From positions 117,449-171,968 of the forward strand of contig CACJRI010000002.1 of assembly GCA_902595715.1 (NCBI GenBank): 54,520 bases of DNA, written 5' to 3'. Position numbers and translations under genes: made by a program. The stretch comes from an uncultured SAR86 cluster bacterium. GTDB lineage: Bacteria; Pseudomonadota; Gammaproteobacteria; Magnimaribacterales; AG-339-G14. Positions 45,541-52,148 of this stretch are shown here, one piece after another (position 1 is the stretch's first letter; the number at the start of each line of letters is the position of its first letter). The notes beneath the pieces were generated by a model. That model made no database searches. It saw only the letters and a list, made by a program, of their open reading frames with translations, and was not told the DNA's origin.

Positions 45541-46553
45541 AACAATGAATCAAGTATCGATTTTGCTATGTGTCTAGACAACAAAGGAGGGACAGAGTTT
45601 CCTATCATTTTATATTTGTTTGGAATGCTTTTCTCAATGAATTTAAAAGTGTCTGGGTAACTTTGAAATCTTGCAATTTCCCTTACTGAGTACCTTCTAT
45701 CTTCCAAAGGATGAAGAATCCCACTATTTTCAGGTGAAGATGTGGCAGTAATTGTTCCCATTATCTCTTTTCTTGAAAATCTCCTATAAAAATTTGGAGA
45801 TCTATATTTCTTAATATTATCTCTAATTCTTTGATGCCTTGGAGCAAGTTCATCATATGGAACATCTTTCCATGAACCACCTTCCTTAATGAACTTTACA
45901 ATGTTTTTTGAGGAAGGAGGAAGATCCCATACTTCTAAATTCTCACCCTTAGGAAGTTTCATGGAAATTACATCACCAACAGTTGGAGTCTCTATTCCTA
46001 AAGGTCTAGGAAAAAAATAATCTTTTTTCAATGATTTGAGATAACAAACGATGAAAACTCTAAATCTATTTGAAGGAACCCCAAAATTAGCAGCATTAAT
46101 TAATTCAAATTTTGTTATGTAACCTAGATTTTCCATTTCGTCTGAAAATCTATCAGTGAGAAGTTTGCCATCCTCATCTTTAGAAGATAAAAAACCTCTC
46201 ACATTTTCAAAAACTACGACCTTGGGTTTCTTTTTTTGATTTGTCACAACATTAATTACTTCAAGGAATAAGTTTCCATCTTTATCTTTTGTAGACTTCC
46301 TATTTCCTGCATTAGAAAAAGGTTGACAGGGTATGCCTGCAAGAACCACGTCTCCTTGAGGAATATTGGTTTTATTTACCTTAACAAGATCATCTATGAC
46401 GATCTCATGTTTAAGATTATATTCATATGTTTCCTTAACAGATGACCATATATCATTGGCATACACAATCTCATAACCTGCTTCTTTAAAACCAAAATCG
46501 AATCCTCCGCACCCAGAGAAAAGACTTATTATTTTCGGAGATGTTCTTGCCAT
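45537..46553 (-). CDS. C5-cytosine DNA methyltransferase
   Basis: 338 residues with the motifs in order: I IISLFSGCGGFDFGF, IV AGIPCQPFSNAG with catalytic Cys76, VI VVFENVRGF (Glu116), VIII PSNRFRVFIV, IX REIARFQSYPD and X IGNSVPP. The target-recognition region, about 190-270, is variable and does not reveal the site. It is convergent with the putative endonuclease and should protect host DNA from it. The 103 nt before its start hold AT-rich possible promoter sequence. Confidence 0.95.
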   Translation of the reverse strand: MARTSPKIISLFSGCGGFDFGFKEAGYEIVYANDIWSSVKETYEYNLKHEIVIDDLVKVNKTNIPQGDVVLAGIPCQPFSNAGNRKSTKDKDGNLFLEVINVVTNQKKKPKVVVFENVRGFLSSKDEDGKLLTDRFSDEMENLGYITKFELINAANFGVPSNRFRVFIVCYLKSLKKDYFFPRPLGIETPTVGDVISMKLPKGENLEVWDLPPSSKNIVKFIKEGGSWKDVPYDELAPRHQRIRDNIKKYRSPNFYRRFSRKEIMGTITATSSPENSGILHPLEDRRYSVREIARFQSYPDTFKFIEKSIPNKYKMIGNSVPPLLSRHIAKSILDSLF

Positions 46554-46656
46554 TTAAGATTTTTTGCAAATTTATTATTTTTATACACTTTAACTTTTAA
46601 ATGGTAACTTGAGTTTAAAAAAAACCAATAATAACTAGATAATATTTTTAGAATTG

Positions 46657-46959
46657 TTAAAACCAATTATGTGTATCGTATTCGATCTCATATTTATCAC
46701 ATAATTTTCTTAAGTCAGCAACGGTAAATCTTTCTTCAAAGGTGAACCCCTTCCAAAAGCAACAAAGAATAAATTTTGCTACATGTTTTTGGTGAATCAT
46801 CATAAAGTATTCATACTCATCGGTTCCCCAAAATTGCTTTACCCCATCACCAAGATCTTGCTCAGTAAAATGTAAGTTGCCTTTATCATCCCAATCAACA
46901 TGAACATTGTGATTAATCTTCCCTTGAGGAAGTTCGTATTCGCATTTAAATACTTGCAT
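46657..46959 (-). CDS. Small protein of unknown function in cassette B
   Basis: 100 residues, not recognised. I chose the ATG at 46959 because GGAG lies 6 nt upstream; two in-frame ATGs farther up (46980, 46971) are less well placed. It is rich in aromatic and acidic residues (HVDWDDKGNLHFTEQDLGDG, EYEYFMMIHQKHVAKF) and has no membrane segment or helix-turn-helix. It lies upstream of the methyltransferase on the same strand. It could be a regulator or accessory protein of the system, but nothing shows it. Confidence 0.65.
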   Translation of the reverse strand: MQVFKCEYELPQGKINHNVHVDWDDKGNLHFTEQDLGDGVKQFWGTDEYEYFMMIHQKHVAKFILCCFWKGFTFEERFTVADLRKLCDKYEIEYDTHNWF

Positions 46960-47087
46960 ATTTTTCTCCATAAGAAACATACCCGGAATTGAGTATATAA
47001 ATGTGAGTAATGGAATTTGAAATAAGAAGATATTTCTTTCTTTACACTTACTTATATGGGGATTTTTTTATGAAATTCAATGCGATA

Positions 47088-47153
47088 TGTGTTCATAATC
47101 TAGGGAAATCTTTCATCCTTTCTCATAAAAATATGAACACTAATATGAACACT
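47088..47153. repeat. Arm-type repeats, right end of cassette B
   Basis: TATGAACACT at 47132-47141 and 47144-47153, and the inverse TGTGTTCATA (one mismatch) at 47088-47097. They mirror the left-end set at 44911-44946 and lie 48-114 nt inside att copy 3. Confidence 0.75.
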
Positions 47154-47201
47154 AGAGTCTGGAACATGCACTAACAAAGGGTTTCTTTTTTCGAGTCATG
47201 C

Positions 47202-47247
47202 ACTGAAAATCCTTGTGTCGGTGGTTCGATTCCACCTCTGGGCACCA
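47202..47247 (+). repeat. Attachment-site core, copy 3 (tRNA-Phe 3' end)
   Basis: Exact 46-nt repeat of the tRNA-Phe 3' part, from the anticodon stem to CCA. It separates cassette B from the second methyltransferase/nuclease pair. Confidence 0.92.
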
Positions 47248-47298
47248 TTTATATTTATATTAATAACTTCTTTTATATTAATTATTTATAATTAACTT

Positions 47299-48297
47299 AT
47301 GAAGTATCCATATTTTGAAAAAATTGATTGTAACGAGTGGATGCGCAAACAAAAACCTAAGTCTATTGACTGCGTCATAACATCGCCGCCATATAATCTT
47401 GATATCAAATATTCAAGATATAAAGATAATATGTCTAGAAAAGACTATTTAGATTGGTTCAATCAGGTTACAAAAGAAATTAAAAGAGTTTTAAAAGATG
47501 ACGGGCATTTTTTTTTAAACGTAGGGTCAATTAATTCAGATCCATATGTGGCCATGGATGTTTGTAATGAAGTAAGAAAAGAGTTTGTTTTGCAAAATAA
47601 TTTCACTTGGGTAAAACATATTGCTGTGCATGATAAAGGCTATGGACAATACAAACCAATAACTTCCAAAAGATATACTAGTAATACCACTGAGAGCATT
47701 TTTCATTTTACAAAAGATGGAAATGTCGAAGTCAATAGACTTGCTATTGGTCAAAGAAATAAAACGCATGAAAAATATCCTGAACTATATAGTGAAAATA
47801 GACACCGCGCTGTTGCGAGAAGAAAAGTTTCTAAAAAGCTTGGTTTTTCAAACTATAAATCTTTTTTAGAAAGCTCGTCAGAAAAAGAAAAAAAAGAATT
47901 TGAAGTTATTCTCAAACAGGTTATGAAAGATGATCCCTATGATCCAAATAAACCAAAATGTATTGGCAATGCATGGTTTATTCCATACATTCCAACGAGT
48001 AAGCTTTCAAAAAATATTGGCGCAAAAAGTGATCACAACTTCAGAGAAATTAGCAGAGGTAATCACCCAGCGACCTTTCCTCTCCAACTGCCGATACAGT
48101 GTATTAAATTTAGTGGAATTAAAAAAGGAAGCATTGTTTATGATCCTTTTGTGGGAACTGGGACAACGGTCCTAGCTGCAAAAATATTAGGAATGAAGGG
48201 AGTTGGCAATGATATAGATGGTGATTATTTAAATTTTGCAAAAAAAAGAATTATTGCAGAAACTAAAGAGATACAGCAGGAGTTGAACTTAATTTAG
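47299..48297 (+). CDS. Site-specific DNA methyltransferase (m4C or m6A, beta class)
   Basis: 332 residues. Catalytic motif IV TSPPYN is at 28-33 and the SAM-binding motif I, DPFVGTGTT, at 282-290; this order defines the beta class. The region between (about 140-250) is likely target recognition. TSPPY occurs in both m4C and m6A enzymes, so the modified base is open. The next gene is convergent with a 4-nt overlap, probably its nuclease partner. Confidence 0.92.
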   Translation: MKYPYFEKIDCNEWMRKQKPKSIDCVITSPPYNLDIKYSRYKDNMSRKDYLDWFNQVTKEIKRVLKDDGHFFLNVGSINSDPYVAMDVCNEVRKEFVLQNNFTWVKHIAVHDKGYGQYKPITSKRYTSNTTESIFHFTKDGNVEVNRLAIGQRNKTHEKYPELYSENRHRAVARRKVSKKLGFSNYKSFLESSSEKEKKEFEVILKQVMKDDPYDPNKPKCIGNAWFIPYIPTSKLSKNIGAKSDHNFREISRGNHPATFPLQLPIQCIKFSGIKKGSIVYDPFVGTGTTVLAAKILGMKGVGNDIDGDYLNFAKKRIIAETKEIQQELNLI

Positions 48298-49085
48298 ATT
48301 TTTTTTATCCAATTTATAACTTCTTCTGTATTACCTGCAAAAACTTTTGATCCTGATGAAATATTCTTTCTTATTTTTTTAGTTTGAGCTTCGATAAACC
48401 TTCCATCAAGCTGTGCAATGAAATAATCATTGGAGTTATTTTCCAAAATAAATTCCTCTGAATCACTAATAAAGTGTTGTGTTTCAATAATTACATTATC
48501 CTGATGGCCGCCACCAACTTTTGTATACTTTTGAAAAATCCAAATATTTGCTGATCCATTTGTTCCAAAGGTATCTATATCTTTTCTAGTCTTTTGGGGA
48601 TCATTAATAAGATATTCATCTTTAGACAAAATCTTAGCAGCGTAAACCCATTTACTAGGTTTACATTTATAAAAATTAAAGCCAGTAGATTGGAGCCCTT
48701 CATTTAACATTTTTCTTTGGACTTGTTCTTCAACAGACTGCCTAGTTGAATCTTTACAAAAATTAATTTGCAGCCACTCGCTAGCATTTAAATATTCGTC
48801 TGCCATTTTTTTTATATGAAACCATGAAATATTTTCTGGGGAATCTAAACCATAAAGTATATGGTTCTTTGTTAATCTGCTTGGAATAGTTGTAAGTATC
48901 AATCTTTCTAATTCTTTATTTTCAGAGCTGAAATCTTTAAATGATTTATATTCTTTTTCATCAATTTCAATAATTTCTTTCCATAAATTAATTGCTTCTC
49001 TGAGATTGCTTCTATTGGTCTCCTGTCGGCTTATATCAATATTTTTGGCACCATTTCTTGAATTAGTTATTAAAACAACTGACAT
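48294..49085 (-). CDS. Putative type II restriction endonuclease (unrecognised family)
   Basis: 263 residues with no family I can name. Assignment rests on position: it is tail-to-tail with a lone DNA methyltransferase, sharing 4 nt, just like the pair in cassette B. Possible catalytic residues are acidic groups in GGGHQDNVIIETQHFI and YFIAQLDGRFIEAQTKK, which could be a PD-(D/E)xK core with Gln in the Lys position, but I cannot prove it. No membrane segment or signal peptide. Confidence 0.55.
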   Translation of the reverse strand: MSVVLITNSRNGAKNIDISRQETNRSNLREAINLWKEIIEIDEKEYKSFKDFSSENKELERLILTTIPSRLTKNHILYGLDSPENISWFHIKKMADEYLNASEWLQINFCKDSTRQSVEEQVQRKMLNEGLQSTGFNFYKCKPSKWVYAAKILSKDEYLINDPQKTRKDIDTFGTNGSANIWIFQKYTKVGGGHQDNVIIETQHFISDSEEFILENNSNDYFIAQLDGRFIEAQTKKIRKNISSGSKVFAGNTEEVINWIKKI

Positions 49086-49124
49086 ATATACACATTAACA
49101 TTAATTGATTTAAAAAAAATTGCT

Positions 49125-49502
49125 TTAAGCTTTTGCCCTGAGGAAATAAAAAGTAATAGCTGCTGCAACAAATTCAAAAAACATAAAAAATACAAATACC
49201 ATATCTGGTGTTCCGTCTAGAATTAAACTAAGAGCTCTTCCTAAACCAATCCCGAGCATAAAAACAAACATGCACCATAAAGCAGGAACCGTTAGACTTT
49301 TATTAAAAGCCCCTGAAATCCATAACAATACACAACCAATATATAGACCCATTACAGCTCTAAAGATATTGGATAAATTATTATTTGCTACTTCAATTCC
49401 ATAAAGAACGGGCAGAAACTCTTGAGGGTTAAGCCCATATCCCAAGGCAGCAGGAAATACCCCAAGAGAAATAAATAATAGAAAATATGATTCTTTAGTC
49501 AT
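49125..49502 (-). CDS. DUF4345 family membrane protein
   Basis: 125 residues with four membrane segments. NIFRAVMGLYIGCVLLWISG and LGIGLGRALSLILDGTPD are typical of DUF4345. Function unknown. It is the first gene beyond the accessory region that looks like ordinary chromosome; its upstream 99 nt separate it from the divergent CoA-transferase gene. Confidence 0.8.
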   Translation of the reverse strand: MTKESYFLLFISLGVFPAALGYGLNPQEFLPVLYGIEVANNNLSNIFRAVMGLYIGCVLLWISGAFNKSLTVPALWCMFVFMLGIGLGRALSLILDGTPDMVFVFFMFFEFVAAAITFYFLRAKA

Positions 49503-49601
49503 GATTACCTCTTTCTTCTAATTTTCTAAATTTACTATAATTTTTTTATAAATATAAAAACTTTTCTGCAAAGTTTATGCGTCCTTGTGTAATATTTAAT
49601 T

Positions 49602-50828
49602 ATGTCTAAGAAATTACTTTTGGATGGTTTAAAGGTTATTGATGCAGGTAGTTTTATTGCAGGACCAGTATCAACAACTATCCTTTCTGATTTTGGTGCT
49701 GAAGTTATCAAAATTGAACCGCCAAAAGTTGGTGATAGCTTAAGACATTTAATTACTCGAACAAAAAGAGTGAATCCAGTTTCCGATAAGGACTATTGTT
49801 GGCATCTAACCTCAAGAAACAAAAAAAGTTTGGCCTTAAATCTTGGAGCTCCAAAGGGACAAAAGATTTTGCAAGAACTCGTAAAAGTTTCTGATGTATT
49901 TGTAACTAATATGCCTCAAAGAATAAGAGACAAATTGAAAATTAATGCCTCAGACTTGCTGCCTTTAAATGAGAGACTGATTTATGGATCTTTGACAGGC
50001 TATGGTGAAGACGGTCCAGACTCGCACAGAACTGCATTTGATACGATGGCTTGGTGGGCAAGGAGTGGTTTAATGGATACCGTAAGACCGTCGGATAATT
50101 CTACTCCTGGAATGCCGCCCATAGGTATGGGAGATCAGCCTACAGGAGTATCTTTATTTGCGAGTATCATGACAGCTCTTTATAGAAGAGAAAAGACAGG
50201 CATAGGTGGAGAAGTAAATACTTCCTTAATGGCAAACGGCGCATGGTCAAATGGTTCATTCATCCAAGCAGCACTTTTTGATGCTGATTTTCCAGAGAAA
50301 AAGACTGAAGTTACTCCTCATCCTTTTGGTGGACGTTATGAAACTAAAGATGGCAGATATCTTTTATTGGCAATTATCGACGCGGCTAAAGAATGGCCAA
50401 AATTATTAAAAGCTCTCGATATTGAATATTTTAATGGTGATGAAAGATTTTCATCCTTTCAAAAAATGAACGAAAATTATCAAGAGCTTTATAAGGAACT
50501 TGAAAAAATATTTAAGAAATATGACTTGAATGAAATAGTTGAAAAATTAAGATTCTCTGAAGTAACTTTTGGTGTTCTTAGTAAATCTACAGATCATAAA
50601 AAAGATGAGCAATTCTTAAAAAGTGAGGTATTGGTTAACTTTTCGAAGGACAGTTTTGAAACAGAAAACTTAACTGTTAATAGTCCGGTATTTCTTAAAG
50701 ATGAGCCCAAAAAAACTCCTTCTAGAGGTCCAGAGTTAGGAGAACATTCCAAAGAAATTCTATCTGGCATTGGCATAGGTTCAAAAGAACTAGACAAGCT
50801 CAAAGAAGATGGGGTTATAGATTTCTAA
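49602..50828 (+). CDS. CaiB/BaiF family (class III) CoA-transferase
   Basis: 408 residues. VIDAGSFIAGPVSTTILSDF and GAEVIKIEPPKVGDSLR form the N-terminal signature, SRNKKSLALNL binds CoA, VTNMPQRIRDKL follows and the catalytic Asp is Asp147 in RTAFDTMAWWA. HPFGGRYETKDGRYLLLA is also family-typical. The acyl donor and acceptor cannot be told. UPF0114 follows after 58 nt. Confidence 0.92.
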   Translation: MSKKLLLDGLKVIDAGSFIAGPVSTTILSDFGAEVIKIEPPKVGDSLRHLITRTKRVNPVSDKDYCWHLTSRNKKSLALNLGAPKGQKILQELVKVSDVFVTNMPQRIRDKLKINASDLLPLNERLIYGSLTGYGEDGPDSHRTAFDTMAWWARSGLMDTVRPSDNSTPGMPPIGMGDQPTGVSLFASIMTALYRREKTGIGGEVNTSLMANGAWSNGSFIQAALFDADFPEKKTEVTPHPFGGRYETKDGRYLLLAIIDAAKEWPKLLKALDIEYFNGDERFSSFQKMNENYQELYKELEKIFKKYDLNEIVEKLRFSEVTFGVLSKSTDHKKDEQFLKSEVLVNFSKDSFETENLTVNSPVFLKDEPKKTPSRGPELGEHSKEILSGIGIGSKELDKLKEDGVIDF

Positions 50829-50886
50829 ATGGTAGAGAAAGATACTTTAAAAAAACTAGAATATAATATTCAAAACAGGGGAAATC

Positions 50887-51414
50887 ATGAGAACAATAGA
50901 AAATCTATTAGAGGGCTTAATCTATGCCAGCAGATGGCTATTAGCACCCATTTATATGATTTTGTGTCTTTGCTTGGCACTAATCGCCATAACTACAATT
51001 CAACACTTCATTCAATATGCTCCTGGTTTAATGAGCATGAAGTTAAAAGAAGTACTTTTGTTTGTACTGCAAGTGGTGGATCTAGCTTTAATAGCTAACC
51101 TTGTTGTGATGATTATTTTTTCTGGTTACGAAAACTTTATTTCTAAAATTGATGTTGCAAAAGATGACAGAGATAGACCGGATTGGATGGGATCAGTTGA
51201 TTTTAGTGATCTAAAAATTAAATTAGTTGCCTCAATTTTGGCTATATCTGGTATTGGACTGCTTGAAACCTTTCTTAAAATAGCTGGTTCAGGTGATGTT
51301 GCAGTGAGCGAAGTAGAGATTAAATGGATGGTAATCATTCACATCATTTTTATAATCTCTGGATTGCTTTTAGCAATGATGGATTATGTAGCCCATCGAA
51401 GCAGCAAACATTAA
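50887..51414 (+). CDS. UPF0114 (YqhA) family membrane protein
   Basis: 175 residues, about four membrane segments. ASRWLLAPIYMILCLCLALI, DLALIANLVVMIIFSGYENFIS and KLVASILAISGIGLLETFL match UPF0114. AGGGGA 5 nt before the ATG is a strong ribosome-binding site. Function unknown. It ends 4 nt from the convergent VTT-domain gene. Confidence 0.9.
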   Translation: MRTIENLLEGLIYASRWLLAPIYMILCLCLALIAITTIQHFIQYAPGLMSMKLKEVLLFVLQVVDLALIANLVVMIIFSGYENFISKIDVAKDDRDRPDWMGSVDFSDLKIKLVASILAISGIGLLETFLKIAGSGDVAVSEVEIKWMVIIHIIFIISGLLLAMMDYVAHRSSKH

Positions 51415-51418
51415 AAAT

Positions 51419-52054
51419 TCAAAAATATCTTTTTGCTAAAAGCCAAAACAGGAAAGGTATTACCGCAATACCTATAAATGCTATTGAGGCTGACTGACTA
51501 GTAAGAGCTGCTATTCCAATGAAGGCATAAACTACTGCAATCAATAAATTACTCACAATAATTACGGTTAGAAAAGTACTCCATTTCATGCCGGCTAAAC
51601 CAGCAGCAACAGTAGAAATTTCCGCTAGAGCTGGAGCAGGCCTGGCAATCAATAAAATACTGATGCCAAATTTTTTTGCCGCCTCTTCTGATCTTTCTAA
51701 ATCTTCCTGGCTGAGTATTTTTTTTGCTAAAGGTTTGGCAGCATACTTTCCTATCGCAAAGCCGATTATTGAACCCAAAGTAAGTCCTATCCAAATCACA
51801 GGTATGGATAAATAGAATCCTAGAATGGCTCCAGCAAAAGTATTGGTAACGCCATTTGGAATTGGTAAAAAAACATCTGCTGCCAATGCAAAGATAACCA
51901 AAATGGAGTTTAATAATTGATTGTTTCCACTCCATTCAATAAATTGATCTGTTAAGTCAGCTATCGATGACTCGAGTAGTGACAAAGGTAATATTATTGA
52001 AGTCAAAATAATTATGATAAAACCCAGAATCTTTAAGAGAGTATAGATATTCAT
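51419..52054 (-). CDS. VTT-domain (DedA/TVP38-like) membrane protein
   Basis: 211 residues, five to six membrane segments. ADVFLPIPNGVTNTFAGAILG and GSIIGFAIGKYAAKP in the first half, ISILLIARPAPALAEISTVAAG with the conserved Arg-Pro re-entrant loop, and GLAGMKWSTF match the VTT domain. Relatives act in lipid flipping or membrane homeostasis; its own role is unproven. Confidence 0.85.
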   Translation of the reverse strand: MNIYTLLKILGFIIIILTSIILPLSLLESSIADLTDQFIEWSGNNQLLNSILVIFALAADVFLPIPNGVTNTFAGAILGFYLSIPVIWIGLTLGSIIGFAIGKYAAKPLAKKILSQEDLERSEEAAKKFGISILLIARPAPALAEISTVAAGLAGMKWSTFLTVIIVSNLLIAVVYAFIGIAALTSQSASIAFIGIAVIPFLFWLLAKRYF

Positions 52055-52115
52055 TGATTTTTACATTTTATATGTTTGTCCAATAGGAAAAAATTTAATT
52101 CAAGATTTTTGTGAA

Positions 52116-52124
52116 TGTTAGAAT
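52116..52124 (+). promoter_or_regulatory. Extended -10 element before the DUF3604 gene
   Basis: TGTTAGAAT reads as an extended -10 (TGn plus TAGAAT). Transcription would begin near 52131, downstream of the ATG at 52125, which supports the later start at 52149. Confidence 0.4.
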
Positions 52125-52148
52125 ATGGCAGTTATACTGTCATTTCCG

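Larger units (their letters stand above)
44882..47247 (+). mobile_element. Integrase-less att-flanked restriction-modification cassette B
   Basis: About 2.4 kb bounded by att copies 2 and 3. It contains an Hpy99I-like endonuclease gene, a convergent C5 methyltransferase gene and a small unknown gene. Paired 10-bp repeats lie just inside both ends (44911-44946, 47088-47153), the layout of integrase arm sites in attL and attR. No integrase or excisionase is recognisable. The stretch 46960-47201 has no convincing gene: it holds the right-hand repeats and one doubtful 34-codon frame. Confidence 0.75.

Noticed and set aside
44835-47247. tRNA 3' halves at 44835-44881 and 47202-47247 as additional tRNA genes
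   Set aside because: Neither has an acceptor 5' strand or D arm upstream, so no cloverleaf can form. They are integration remnants.
49582-49590. Nine bases (TCCTTGTGT) identical to part of the tRNA-Phe att core, a possible fourth, decayed att site
   Set aside because: The match ends abruptly on both sides, and a 9-mer of this kind is not surprising in a window this long. It cannot define the right boundary of the accessory region.
50829-51098. 89-codon plus-strand frame directly after the CoA-transferase
   Set aside because: It overlaps the UPF0114 gene in another frame. The UPF0114 frame has a strong ribosome-binding site and clear family identity.
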